Of a stretch of DNA of 64,000 bases, positions 16,815 through 25,780 are shown one piece after another. Below the pieces are notes generated by a model that did not search any database, was not told the origin of the DNA, and was given only the letters and a program-made list of their open reading frames with translations. The position numbers and the translations under genes are program-made. The stretch is from positions 158,328 to 222,327 of the forward strand of contig CAXSZX010000006.1 of the NCBI GenBank assembly GCA_964242115.1, in the 5' to 3' direction. This DNA comes from BOG-908 sp964242115. GTDB lineage: Bacteria > Pseudomonadota > Alphaproteobacteria > Acetobacterales > Acetobacteraceae. Positions within the stretch are counted from its first letter, which is position 1; the number at the start of each line of letters is the position of its first letter.

Positions 16815-18052
16815 GTGTTCCCCGCATGTTGGACGGCGTGTGCGACAGCGCTGGTGAGGTGCGAAAGTTGCGCCGGCGTAATGGTGAATGACGGCGTGAG
16901 GTAAAGTGTCCGGCCGAACGGGCGCACCCATACGCCCTGATCCACCAACGCTGCCTTCAGATTCCCCAGGTTGGCAATCCGGTGCAGTTCGACAACCCCG
17001 ACGGCACCTCGCACACGCACGTCGCGCACGCCTTGCATGTCGGCACAGGGGGCGAGCTCCTCGGCCAACTGGTGCGCGATTGCGGCCACCTGGTCCAGCC
17101 GCGGTTCGCTCTCGAACAGGTCGAGGCTGGCCAGCGCGGCCGCACACGCCAGCGGGTTGGCCATGTACGTCGGCCCGTGCATCAGCGCGTGGGAGGGTTC
17201 GGGCGAGAGGAACGCCTCGAAGATGTGGGTGCGCGCCACCGCGGCCGACAGCGCCATGGTGCCGCCGGTCAGCGCCTTGGACAGCGTGATGATGTCCGGC
17301 ACCACGCCGGCCGCCTCGCAGGCGAACATGGTGCCGGTGCGGCCGAACCCGGTGAATATCTCGTCGAAGATTAGCGGCAGCCCGTGCGCGTCGGCGGCGC
17401 GGCGAAGGTGCTGCAGCACGCTCGCATCGTGGAAGACCATCCCGCCGGCGCCCTGCACCAGCGGTTCCACCAAGATGCCGGCGAGCGTGTGCGCGTGCTC
17501 GTCGAGAAACGCGTCGAACCGCGCGGCAGAGTCCGTCTCACGCGGCAGGTCCAGGATGGCGTGTTCGGCGAGCAGGCCGCGGTAGAGAGCGTGCATGCCC
17601 TCCTCGGGGTCGCACACCGCCATGGTGGCGAAAGTGTCGCCGTGGTAGCCGCCGGTGAACGCCAGGAAACGCCGCCGCGTGCGCACGCCCTGGTTCAGCC
17701 AGTATTGCGCGGCCATCTTCATCGCCACTTCCACGGCAACCGAGCCGCTGTCCGCAAAGAACACATGGTTCAGGTCGCCCGGCAGCAATGCGGCCAGGCG
17801 TGCGGCGAGCCGTTCTGCCGGCTCGTGCGTGAGGCCGCCGAACATCACGTGCGGCATGCGCGCGAGCTGGGACTGCACGGCGTGGGCAATGTGCGGATGG
17901 TTGTAGCCGTGGCACGCGGTCCACCAGGAGGCGATGCCGTCGATCAGCTCTCGGCCGTCTTCCAGCATGATAGTGCAGCCGTCTGTGCTGGCGGCTTTCA
18001 GCGGGGGTGCGGCGCCTTGCATCTGCGTGTAGGGGCGCCAGAGGCGGTTCAA
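16811..18052 (-). CDS. bioA: Adenosylmethionine-8-amino-7-oxononanoate aminotransferase
   Basis: PLP enzyme of biotin synthesis that converts KAPA to DAPA using S-adenosylmethionine as amino donor. About 413 residues from a TTG at 18052. Family marks: RLWRPYTQMQGA at the N-terminus, SWWTACHGYNHPHI, FADSGSVAVEVAMKMA, FTGGYHGDTFATM, LIFDEIFTGFGRTG, and the PLP-lysine region TLSKALTGGTMAL. The gene begins exactly at the edge of a palindromic element: no ATG is available near the expected start and the frame continues upstream through the element, so the true start needs care. It lies downstream of bioB on the same strand, with the element between. Confidence 0.93.
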   Translation of the reverse strand: MNRLWRPYTQMQGAAPPLKAASTDGCTIMLEDGRELIDGIASWWTACHGYNHPHIAHAVQSQLARMPHVMFGGLTHEPAERLAARLAALLPGDLNHVFFADSGSVAVEVAMKMAAQYWLNQGVRTRRRFLAFTGGYHGDTFATMAVCDPEEGMHALYRGLLAEHAILDLPRETDSAARFDAFLDEHAHTLAGILVEPLVQGAGGMVFHDASVLQHLRRAADAHGLPLIFDEIFTGFGRTGTMFACEAAGVVPDIITLSKALTGGTMALSAAVARTHIFEAFLSPEPSHALMHGPTYMANPLACAAALASLDLFESEPRLDQVAAIAHQLAEELAPCADMQGVRDVRVRGAVGVVELHRIANLGNLKAALVDQGVWVRPFGRTLYLTPSFTITPAQLSHLTSAVAHAVQHAGNT

Positions 18053-18187
18053 GGAAGCAAGCAGTTCTTCGAGAAAAAGAACCAAAAAGCTTTTGTCTCC
18101 GCTGTCGCGCCGTGTGGGAGAGTCCGCGACAGCCGTGACAAAAGTTTTTTGCTTCTTTTTTTCAAAAAAGAAGGCCTTACTTGCTTG
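18052..18187. repeat. Palindromic element, B-left/A-right (copy 14)
   Basis: Left arm CAGTTC..GAACC; core GCTGTCGCG ... GTCCGCGACAGCC; right arm GCTTC..GAAGGCCTTAC. It fills the bioB-bioA gap and forms the end of bioB and the start region of bioA. Confidence 0.92.
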
Positions 18188-19127
18188 CCGACATGCCAAG
18201 CCGCTCGAGCAACGTGCGGTCTCGCTCGGCCGCAGGATTGGCAGTCGTCAAAAGCCGCGGCCCGTAGAAGATCGAGTTTGCGCCAGCAAGGAAACAAAGC
18301 GCCTGCGCCTCGTCGCTCATCGCCTCACGGCCGGCTGACAGGCGCACATAGGCGCTCGGCATGGTAATGCGCGAAGCGGCGATGACGCGCACGAAGTCGA
18401 TCGCGTCGATCGGCGCGGACTGCGCAAGCGGTGTGCCTTCGACGCGGACCAGCGCGTTGATCGGCACGCTTTCCGGGTGCTTCGGCAGGCTGGCCAGCGT
18501 GGCGATCAGGCCGGCGCGGTCGGCCTCATCCTCGCCCATGCCGACGATGCCGCCGCAGCAGACGTTGATGCCGGCGTCACGCACGTGGGCCAGCGTGTCC
18601 AGGCGGTCCTGGTAGGTGCGGGTGGTGATGATGTCGCCGTAATGTTCCGGTGAGGTGTCGAGGTTGTGGTTGTAGTAGTCGAGCCCGGCATCATGCAGGC
18701 GCGCGGCCTGCGGCGCGGTCAGCATGCCCAGCGTCACGCAGGTTTCCATGCCCAGCGCACGCACGCCTTCCACCATGGCGCAGACGGCATCCAGGTCGCG
18801 GTCTTTCGGCGAGCGCCACGCGGCGCCCATGCAGAAACGCGAGGCGCCGGCGTCGCGCGCGGCTTGCGCTTCGGCGAGCACGGCGGAGACGTCCATCAGC
18901 TTGGAGGCGGGGACGCCCGCTTCGTAGGACGCGCTTTGCGGGCAGTAGGCGCAGTCTTCCGGGCAGCCGCCGGTCTTGATGGACAAGAGCGTGCTGATCT
19001 GGATGTGCGTGGGGTCGAAGTGCTGACGGTGCACGGCAGCGGCGCGGAACACCAGCTCGGTGAACGGGGTGTCGAGCAGGGCGCGGACACTGGTCGGGGT
19101 CCAAGTGGGCGAGGTGATGGCGTTCAT
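18177..19127 (-). CDS. bioB: Biotin synthase
   Basis: Radical SAM enzyme that inserts sulfur into dethiobiotin. 316 residues. The 4Fe-4S/SAM motif CPEDCAYC is at about residues 55-62, followed by PQSASY; YYNHNLDTSPEHY and GMGEDEADR are also characteristic. The last residues SASK and the TAA stop are formed by the edge of a palindromic element (AAGTAAGG). bioF, bioD and birA are not in the window. Confidence 0.96.
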   Translation of the reverse strand: MNAITSPTWTPTSVRALLDTPFTELVFRAAAVHRQHFDPTHIQISTLLSIKTGGCPEDCAYCPQSASYEAGVPASKLMDVSAVLAEAQAARDAGASRFCMGAAWRSPKDRDLDAVCAMVEGVRALGMETCVTLGMLTAPQAARLHDAGLDYYNHNLDTSPEHYGDIITTRTYQDRLDTLAHVRDAGINVCCGGIVGMGEDEADRAGLIATLASLPKHPESVPINALVRVEGTPLAQSAPIDAIDFVRVIAASRITMPSAYVRLSAGREAMSDEAQALCFLAGANSIFYGPRLLTTANPAAERDRTLLERLGMSASK

Positions 19128-19153
19128 GGCGGAAGGTTAGCGCGCTGCTGACG

Positions 19154-19292
19154 AGCAAGCAAAAGCGGTTCTTTTCGAGAAAAAGAAGCAAAAAGCTTTT
19201 ACTACGGCTGTCGCGGTCCTGTCCGGTGAGCGCGCGACAGCGGAGTCAAAAGTTTTTGGTTCTTTTTTTCAAAAAAGAACCGCTTGCTTTCT
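19154..19292. repeat. Palindromic element, hybrid left arm/B-right (copy 15)
   Basis: The left arm mixes types (GCGGTTC with GAAGC); core GGCTGTCGCGG ... GCGCGACAGC; right arm GGTTC..GAACCGC. Between bioB and glgA; it forms the glgA C-terminus. Confidence 0.9.
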
Positions 19293-20732
19293 CGCCTCCG
19301 CATAAACTGTTGCATACGCGCCCGCCGGCCCTGCCCAGGACACGTCGGTCCGCATGCCGCGCGACTGCATCACCACCCAGGCCCGCCGGTCCTGCCACAG
19401 CGCCGCCGTGCGCCGGATGACACCTGCCAGCGCCGCCGCCGTCACCGGCGCGAACTGCACCCCTGTGGCCACGCCCGCTGCCAGGGCGGCGGCATTGGCG
19501 TCGATGACCGAGTCTGCCAGGCCGCCTACCCGGCTGACCACCGGCAGCGCGCCGTAGCGGAGCGCGCAGAGCTGGGTCAGCCCGCAGGGTTCAAAGCGCG
19601 AGGGCACTAGCACTGCATCGCTGCCGGCCTGCAGAAGGTGCGCAGTCGGCTCGTCGTAGCCGAGCAGCATGCCGACCTGGCCGGCGTGGGTGCGTGCGGC
19701 CTGGGTAAAGCCGTCCTGCAGGCCAGGGTCGCCGGAGCCGATGAGGGCGAGCTGCGCGCCGCACTCCAGCAGCACCGGCAGGCAGTCCAGCAGCAGGTCG
19801 AGGCCTTTCTGGTCGGACAGGCGGCTTACCACGCCGAACAGCAGCGTGGTGCGGCCGGGCGCCAGGCCGAAGCGCGCCTGCAGCGCGGCTTTGCAGGCGG
19901 CGCGCCCGGAGCGTGCGCCGGCGCTGTAGCGCGCCGGCAGCAGCGGGTCGGTTGCGGGGTCCCACACTGCGGTGTCGATGCCGTTGAGGATGCCGGTCAG
20001 CGCGCCGGCGCGGGCGCGCAGCAACCCGTCCATGCCCATGCCGCCCGCCTTCGTGCAGATCTCGGCGGCGTAGCTGGGCGAGACGGTGGTGATCCGGTCG
20101 GCGTAGCGCAGCCCGGCCTTCAGCATGCCGATGGCGCCGTAGTACTCCACGCCGTCCTGGGTGTACGCGCTTGCCGGCAGGCGCAGCTCGGCCAGCAGGC
20201 TTGTGGGCACCTGGCCCTGGAAGGCGAGGTTGTGCAGCGTGAACACGGTGCCGGGCCGGCGCCCGCCGGCCAGCGCCAGGTAGGCCGGCGCCAGGCCCGT
20301 CTGCCAGTCATGCGCGTGCACCACGTCCGGCACCCAGCCCGCCGCTGCTTCGCCCGCCGCGCCCTGGCCGATCAGCGCGGCCGCATAGGCCAGGGCCGCG
20401 AAACGCCGCGGGTTGTCCGGCCAGTCGGTCCCGTCCGGCGCCACGTAGGGGTTGCCGGGGCGGGCATAGAGGTGCGGCGCGTCCAGCACGAACAGGTTCA
20501 GCCCGCCGGCGCGGCCGGCCAGCAGGCGCGCCCCCCCGCCGAAATAACCGTGCTCCGCCCACATGGCCACCGCGCCTTGCAGGGCGGCGATGACCGCCGG
20601 GTAGCCCGGCAGCAGCGTGCGCACCTCCACCCCGTGCGCGGCCAACGCCGCCGGCAGCGCGCCCACCACGTCCGCCAGCCCGCCGGTTTTCACCAGCGGG
20701 TAAGCCTCGGACGCCACCGACAGCACGCGCAT
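19269..20732 (-). CDS. glgA: Glycogen synthase (ADP-glucose)
   Basis: GT5 enzyme that elongates glycogen from ADP-glucose. About 487 residues. The N-terminal VASEAYPLVKTGGLADVVGALP carries the substrate-binding KTGGLAD motif, and the C-terminal VPSRFEPCGLTQLCALRYG is the family signature. The last residues KQAVLF and the stop lie inside a palindromic element, so the native C-terminus has been replaced or extended. I place the start at the ATG 20732, the usual GlgA N-terminus; an in-frame ATG at 20786 would overlap glgC. The glgC gene lies immediately upstream. Confidence 0.93.
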   Translation of the reverse strand: MRVLSVASEAYPLVKTGGLADVVGALPAALAAHGVEVRTLLPGYPAVIAALQGAVAMWAEHGYFGGGARLLAGRAGGLNLFVLDAPHLYARPGNPYVAPDGTDWPDNPRRFAALAYAAALIGQGAAGEAAAGWVPDVVHAHDWQTGLAPAYLALAGGRRPGTVFTLHNLAFQGQVPTSLLAELRLPASAYTQDGVEYYGAIGMLKAGLRYADRITTVSPSYAAEICTKAGGMGMDGLLRARAGALTGILNGIDTAVWDPATDPLLPARYSAGARSGRAACKAALQARFGLAPGRTTLLFGVVSRLSDQKGLDLLLDCLPVLLECGAQLALIGSGDPGLQDGFTQAARTHAGQVGMLLGYDEPTAHLLQAGSDAVLVPSRFEPCGLTQLCALRYGALPVVSRVGGLADSVIDANAAALAAGVATGVQFAPVTAAALAGVIRRTAALWQDRRAWVVMQSRGMRTDVSWAGPAGAYATVYAEARKQAVLF

Positions 20733-20743
20733 CGCCGGCCGCG

Positions 20744-21997
20744 TCACGCCCGCAGGGCGTCGATCATCGGCTGGGTGATCAGGCACACGCCGCCGGGGCT
20801 GCGGCGGAAGCGGGCCGCGTCGTGCGCCGGGTCCTCGCCCACCACCAGGCCGGGGGGGACCTTCACGCCACGGTCGATCACCACCTTTGTCAGCCGCGCA
20901 TGGCGGCCGACCTGCGCGTAGGGCAGCACCACCGCCTGGTCGATGCGCGCGTAGGAATGCGTGCGCACGCCGGTGAACAGCAGCGACTGCCGCACCTCGG
21001 TGCCCGACACGATGCAGCCGCCCGACACCATCGAGCTGACCGCGGCGCCGCGCCGGCGTGCCTCGTCGTGGATGAACTTGGCCGGCGGGACGATCTCGCC
21101 GTAGGTCCAGATCGGCCAGTTCTGGTCGTAGAGATCCAGGCCGGGGACGAAGTCGGTGAGGTCGATGTTGGCCTCCCAGTAGGCGTCCAGCGTGCCCACG
21201 TCGCGCCAGTAGGCCGGGCTGGCCGGCGTAGTGCGCACGCAGGACTGCTCGAAGCGATGCGCCACGGCGCGTCCGTGCGCGACGAGGTAGGGGATGATGT
21301 CGTGACCGAAATCATGCGTCGAGCCCGGCAGGGCGGCGTCGCGGCGCAGGATCTCGAACAGGAACGAGGTTTCGAAGACGTAGATGCCCATGCTGGCCAG
21401 GCAACGATCGGGGCTGCCGGGCATGCCGGGCGGGTTTGCGGGCTTTTCCAGAAAGGCGGTGATCCGGTCGGTCTCATCCACCGCCATCACGCCGAAGCTG
21501 CTGGCCTCCGCGCGCTGCACCTCGATGCAGCCGACGGTGACCTGCGCGCGCTGCTCGACGTGCTGCTGCAGCATCGGCTCGTAGTCCATCTTGTAGACGT
21601 GGTCGCCCGCCAGCAGCACGATGTGATGCGGCGCATAACTCTCGATGATGTCGATGTTCTGGAACACCGCGTCGGCGGTGCCGGCGTACCAGCCCGTTTC
21701 GGTGACGCGTTGCGACGCGGGCAGGATGTCGAAGCTTTCGTTGCGCTCGGGGCGGAAGAAGTTCCAGCCGCGCTGCAGGTGACGGATCAGGCTGTGTGCC
21801 TTGTACTGCGTGGCGACCCCGATGCGGCGGATGCCGGAGTTCAGCGCGTTGGACAGGGCGAAATCGATGATGCGCGACTTGCCGCCGAAATACACGGCGG
21901 GCTTGGCGCGGATGTCGGTCAGCTCCATCAGCCGGCTGCCGCGGCCGCCGGCGAGCACGTAGGCCATGGCGTGGCGGGCTAGGGGGGCGTGGTCCAC
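20744..21997 (-). CDS. glgC: Glucose-1-phosphate adenylyltransferase
   Basis: Makes ADP-glucose, the donor for glycogen synthesis; usually the regulated step. The sequence is of the alphaproteobacterial type: AYVLAGGRGSRLMELTDIRAKPAVYFGGKSRIIDF, then SGIRRIGVATQYKAHSLIRHLQRGW, WYAGTADAVFQN and AGDHVYKMDY. A C-terminal left-handed helix domain follows (SMVSGGCIVSGTEV). I chose GTG at 21997 because it gives the usual short leader; an in-frame TTG at 22027 lies inside a palindromic element. glgA follows after 11 bases, so the two form a unit; branching and phosphorylase genes are not here. Confidence 0.93.
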   Translation of the reverse strand: MDHAPLARHAMAYVLAGGRGSRLMELTDIRAKPAVYFGGKSRIIDFALSNALNSGIRRIGVATQYKAHSLIRHLQRGWNFFRPERNESFDILPASQRVTETGWYAGTADAVFQNIDIIESYAPHHIVLLAGDHVYKMDYEPMLQQHVEQRAQVTVGCIEVQRAEASSFGVMAVDETDRITAFLEKPANPPGMPGSPDRCLASMGIYVFETSFLFEILRRDAALPGSTHDFGHDIIPYLVAHGRAVAHRFEQSCVRTTPASPAYWRDVGTLDAYWEANIDLTDFVPGLDLYDQNWPIWTYGEIVPPAKFIHDEARRRGAAVSSMVSGGCIVSGTEVRQSLLFTGVRTHSYARIDQAVVLPYAQVGRHARLTKVVIDRGVKVPPGLVVGEDPAHDAARFRRSPGGVCLITQPMIDALRA

Positions 21998-22018
21998 GTC
22001 GGGAAAGTCCTGAAGGGA

Positions 22019-22157
22019 AGGAAGCAAGCGCTTCTTTTTCGAGAAAAAGAAGCAAAAAGCTTTTATTGCGGCTGTCGCGGTTCTTTCCGGTGAGCGCGCG
22101 ACAGCGGAAGCAAAAGTTTTTTGGTTCTTTTTTTCAAAAAAGAACTGCTTGCTTGCT
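22019..22157. repeat. Palindromic element, A-left/B-right (copy 16)
   Basis: Left arm GCGCTTCTTTTTCGAG..GAAGC; core GGCTGTCGCGG ... GAGCGCGCGACAGC; right arm GGTTC..GAACTGCTTGCTTGC. Between the FkbH-like gene and glgC. Confidence 0.92.
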
Positions 22158-23956
22158 CAAGCCGCCACAGCCTCCACGCCCCGCATGATACGCTCGTAAA
22201 TCCGGTAGTACACCATCCGGTCGTAATGTGTCCCCTCGAGCAGGTCGTCCTGCGACGTGAGGAACTCCTCCATCGGCAGCGTGGTGACGTTGGCAAAGTC
22301 GCCCGCCACCTGGCGCGTCCATTCGTTGAAGGTCCGGTTGCGCGGCTGCACCGAGACTATACCGTCGCGTCCCGGCCGCGCCTCCTGGGCCAGCAGGATG
22401 AACACTTGCGTGCCGCGCGGTGCCAGTTGCAGGAGCAGGCGCAAGTTGCGGCGGTAGTCGGCTTCCGGCGTGGCGCCGACGAACTCGAACTCCTCGGCGA
22501 TGCGCGCGAGCAGGGCCTGGTCGCCCGGCACGTCGCGCGCGCCGGCGGGGCGCTGCGGCGGGACCAGTCCGCCGGCCACCGCCAGCGGCAGCATCGCCCC
22601 GGTGGCGCGGTGGCGGTACAGCCGCGCGGACAGGTCGGACCAGAAGCTCAGCACCCACAGGCTGCGTGCGCCGGCGTGCCCCGGCTGAGCGTGCCCCGGC
22701 CGAGCGTAGAAGGTCTGGGCCTGGCCGCGCGCGAGGCGGGCGAGGTAGCTGTCGAACGATTCGTCTTGGTAGCCCAGCATGCGAAACGCCTCCATCTCGG
22801 CGGGCTGCACGCCCTCGACGGCGTAGCGGGCGAACATGGAGTGGTGCCACAGAACCACCGTGCCCTGGCGGGCGGCGCTCAGCTCGCTGACCACGCTGCC
22901 TTCGGACAGGCCGAAGTAATGGGTGACCGCGGCCAGGTCGCAGCCGCCGCGGGCGTAGACGTGGTCCAGCCCGACGCGCGGCGTATCCTGCGCCGCCGGG
23001 CCGTCGGTCGCCTCCAGGGTGATCCAGTCCACCTCGCCCGGCTGGTCCACCGGGGCGGCCACCTCGCCGCTCGTGCGCAGCAACGGCTTGCCGAGCCGCC
23101 GCCACAGCCAGGTCTGCACCCCCATGTCCAGGACCCGGCAGGAGAAGCAGAACTGCACCAGCCGCCGGCGCGAGGCGCCGGTGGCGACGATGTACAGCCC
23201 GCAATAGCCGTAGTCGCCGTAGCGGTCACGTACCCGCAGGATGCCCGCTTGCAGGCGGAAATCCAGCAATTGGGCGGCCAGGGCGGCGCGTGCCTCCGCC
23301 GGGTCTTCCGGCAGGCGCTGCTTGGTGTAGTTGAGCTGGTTGGTGCGGTTGATCAGCTCGACGGCGCGGTCGAGGTGCGGCGTGATGTCGTGCTCGATGC
23401 TGACGCGGATGCCGCTGCCGCGCAGGAAGGCCGTGTTGTCGCCGGCGGCGTGCGCCTCGACGTGACGGCGCTGCAGGAGTTGGTACTGGGCCAGACGGGT
23501 CAGGCCGGCATCGTCCTTGCCGGCAAGGCGCGGGTCGTCCAGCAGACCGGCGGCGCAGGCAGCGTCGGCCACCTGGATGCCGGGCACGTAATGCTGCGCC
23601 TCGGCCAGGTTCATCGGGTTGTCGTCGATGAACAGGATGGTGGGCGCGCGCAACTGCACGGCGTCCACCAGGGCGGCCAGGCGCGGGCCCTTGGCACTCC
23701 AGTCGATGCTGGGGAAAACGAAGTGGTCCCAGATGCCCTCCCGCTCGAGCACTGCCCGCACCGGAGCAGGATCGTTCTTCGAACAGATGGAGCTGACGAT
23801 GCCGCGCCTGGCGAGGGCGACGACCACGTCGTGCAGCTCGCGCCGGTAGGTGATGCCGCCCTCGCTCAGCGTGCCGTGCCAGAAGGTGTCGTCGAGGTCC
23901 CAGACGACCAGGCGGACGGGCTGCGGATGCTTCGCCTGCGTATCATCCTGTATCAC
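22157..23956 (-). CDS. FkbH-like HAD-superfamily protein
   Basis: A 599-residue protein. The N-terminal HAD phosphatase-like domain (about residues 15-160) has the nucleophile motif VVWDLDDTFWHGTL, then CSKNDP and ILFIDDNPMNLAEA. A GNAT-like middle part and an SGNH-like C-terminal part follow. FkbH-type proteins load glycerate-derived or other acyl units in polyketide and surface-glycan pathways. GTG start at 23956 with AAAGGTGG upstream. A short internal duplication gives the repeat GHAQPGHA. No PKS or acyl carrier gene is near; proximity to sugar genes suggests surface-glycan modification. Confidence 0.8.
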   Translation of the reverse strand: MIQDDTQAKHPQPVRLVVWDLDDTFWHGTLSEGGITYRRELHDVVVALARRGIVSSICSKNDPAPVRAVLEREGIWDHFVFPSIDWSAKGPRLAALVDAVQLRAPTILFIDDNPMNLAEAQHYVPGIQVADAACAAGLLDDPRLAGKDDAGLTRLAQYQLLQRRHVEAHAAGDNTAFLRGSGIRVSIEHDITPHLDRAVELINRTNQLNYTKQRLPEDPAEARAALAAQLLDFRLQAGILRVRDRYGDYGYCGLYIVATGASRRRLVQFCFSCRVLDMGVQTWLWRRLGKPLLRTSGEVAAPVDQPGEVDWITLEATDGPAAQDTPRVGLDHVYARGGCDLAAVTHYFGLSEGSVVSELSAARQGTVVLWHHSMFARYAVEGVQPAEMEAFRMLGYQDESFDSYLARLARGQAQTFYARPGHAQPGHAGARSLWVLSFWSDLSARLYRHRATGAMLPLAVAGGLVPPQRPAGARDVPGDQALLARIAEEFEFVGATPEADYRRNLRLLLQLAPRGTQVFILLAQEARPGRDGIVSVQPRNRTFNEWTRQVAGDFANVTTLPMEEFLTSQDDLLEGTHYDRMVYYRIYERIMRGVEAVAA

Positions 23957-24009
23957 GGGGCCACCTTTCTGCGTGTTGCGCGACCGGCGTAAAGACTGAT
24001 CCGCCGAGC

Positions 24010-24157
24010 AGAAGCAAGGCCTTCCTTTTCGAGAAAAAGAAGCAAAAAGCTTTTGTTGCTGCTGTCGCGGACGGCTGAACGACACGTTTCGACCCGGCGC
24101 ACCCGACGGAACAAAATTTTTTTGATTCTTTTTCAAAAAGAACCGCTTGCCTTACCT
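24010..24157. repeat. Palindromic element, A-left/B-right (copy 17)
   Basis: Left arm GGCCTTCCTTTTCGAG..GAAGC; core GCTGTCGCGGACGGCTGAAC; right arm GATTC..GAACCGCTTGCC. Its core resembles that of copy 1. Confidence 0.9.
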
Positions 24158-24323
24158 CGCAGACTTATGCAACCGGAACGCGAGCGTTGCGTTCACGCGC
24201 TCGAGAGGTAAGGTAACACCCTGAAACGTCAGCCTCATTTCGACACACTCGACGAACCGCGGCCGCATTGTAACAGGCCGCGGATCTGACCAACTCCGCC
24301 AGACCATCGACAAGGACATTGCT

Positions 24324-25526
24324 ATGCGCCCGTTCCGACTTGCCCTCAAAACGACCGTGTGGGCAGCGATGCCCGCTTTGGCCATCAGCCTGACCGCCGC
24401 GCCGGCCGTCCTGGCACCCACGCCGGCGCACGCGCAGATCGGCATCGGGCTGAACATCAACATCGCGCCGCCGGCGCTGCCGGTTTATGAGCCGCCGCCG
24501 CTGCCCGGCCCGGGCTACATCTTCACCCCCGGCTACTGGGAATACGGCGAGGCCGGCTACTACTGGGTGCCGGGCACCTGGGTGCAGCCGCCGTCGGTCG
24601 GCCTGCTGTGGACGCCCGGCTACTGGGGCTACACCGGTGGCTTCTATCGCTTCAATTCCGGCTACTGGGGCCCGCAAGTAGGCTACTACGGCGGCATCAA
24701 CTACGGCTTCGGCTACACCGGCGGCGGCTACTTCGGCGGTGAGTGGCGTGGCGGCGCGTTCGCCTACAACGAGGCGGCGTATGGCGGCGGCGGTTTCTTC
24801 GGCGGCGTGCACGTGAACACCTTCAACCGCACGATCATCAACAACACCACGATCAACCGGGTCAGCTTCAACGGCCCCGGCGGCGTGGGCGTGCGGCCAA
24901 CCCCGCAGCAAGAGGCTTTCGCGCACCAGCAGCACGTGCAGCCGACCGCGGCGCAGATCCAGAACCGCACGGCGGCGGCGGGCAACCCGCAGTTCCGCGC
25001 CTCGGCAAACCACGGTGCGCCTGCGGTGGCCGCCGTGCAGCACCCCGGCCAGTTCAGCGGCCCCGGCGTGGTGCGCGCCAACGCGGCTGAGACGCGTGCC
25101 AACGCGGCCGATGCCCGTGCCAACGCTAACGACACGCGTGCCAACACGGCTGCCGAACGGGCCAACACGGCGGCAGAGCGGGCCAACACCCACGGTGAGC
25201 GCGCCAACACGGCTGGCGAGCGTGCAACCACTGCTGGCGAGCGTACGAACACGGCGGGCGAGCGGGTCAACAACGCTGGAGCGCGTGCCAACACGGCAGG
25301 CGAGCGTGCAAACACGGCTGCGGAGCGCACCCAGGCACGTCCCGTCACGCGCCCGGAAGCGCGTCCTGCCGCCGTTGCCCGACCGGAGGCGCGTCCGATG
25401 GCGGCACCGCGCCCAGTGGCGGCGCCGCGTCCGATGGCTGCGCCCCGTCCGGCTGCCCCGCGTCCGGCTGCCGCGCGTCCGGCTCCGCGGCCGGCTGGCG
25501 GCCACCCCGAGGAGCGCCGGGGCTGA
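24324..25526 (+). CDS. YXWGXW-repeat secreted protein with heptad-repeat tail
   Basis: A 400-residue exported protein. Signal peptide 1-38 (ends TPAHAQ). The N-terminal half carries several PGYWxxG/YYWVPGTW units typical of the YXWGXW family of small envelope proteins (TPGYWEYGEAGYYWVPGTW; TPGYWGYTGGFY). Next comes a Gly/Tyr-rich stretch, then twelve seven-residue repeats of the type RANTAAE (bases 25086-25337), then a Pro/Ala/Arg-rich tail. Function is unknown; the design suggests an outer-membrane or cell-wall structural protein. An intrinsic terminator follows. Confidence 0.8.
   Translation: MRPFRLALKTTVWAAMPALAISLTAAPAVLAPTPAHAQIGIGLNINIAPPALPVYEPPPLPGPGYIFTPGYWEYGEAGYYWVPGTWVQPPSVGLLWTPGYWGYTGGFYRFNSGYWGPQVGYYGGINYGFGYTGGGYFGGEWRGGAFAYNEAAYGGGGFFGGVHVNTFNRTIINNTTINRVSFNGPGGVGVRPTPQQEAFAHQQHVQPTAAQIQNRTAAAGNPQFRASANHGAPAVAAVQHPGQFSGPGVVRANAAETRANAADARANANDTRANTAAERANTAAERANTHGERANTAGERATTAGERTNTAGERVNNAGARANTAGERANTAAERTQARPVTRPEARPAAVARPEARPMAAPRPVAAPRPMAAPRPAAPRPAAARPAPRPAGGHPEERRG
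25086..25337 (+). repeat. Twelve 21-bp coding repeats (RANTAAE type)
   Basis: Twelve successive 7-codon units inside the YXWGXW gene, with consensus A-[AG]-E-R-A-N-T. No unit is interrupted, so copy number can change without a frameshift. Confidence 0.85.
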
Positions 25527-25557
25527 CGCCTGGTCGGCATCCAACGATTTGCTAGAG

Positions 25558-25583
25558 AAAGGGCCGGGAGACCGGCCCTTTTT
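25558..25583 (+). terminator. Rho-independent terminator
   Basis: Stem AAAGGGCCGG, loop GAGA, and CCGGCCCTTTTTC, about 30 bases after the YXWGXW gene stop. A conventional terminator and unlike the palindromic elements. Confidence 0.9.
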
Positions 25584-25633
25584 CATGCGCGGGCGGCATT
25601 GCCGGTGATCGGGTCTTGTTTCCACGGCTGAAA

Positions 25634-25780
25634 AGGAAAGCAAGGCCTTCTTTTCTGAAGAAAAGAAGCAAAAGACTTTTGTCACTGGTTGTCGCGGAGC
25701 TTCTTGCGCCGCGCGCACCTAAAGAAACAAGTTTGTGGTTCTTTTTTCAAAAGTGAACCGTTTGTCTTGCCTGCTATCGG
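25634..25780. repeat. Palindromic element, A-left/B-right (copy 18)
   Basis: Left arm GGCCTTCTTTTCTGAAG..GAAGC; core GTTGTCGCGGAGC; right arm GGTTC..GAACCGTTTGTC. Between convergent genes, right after a normal terminator. Confidence 0.88.

Noticed and set aside
25086..25337. Possible CRISPR or non-coding tandem array
   Set aside because: The 21-bp units are in phase with the YXWGXW reading frame, with no spacers.
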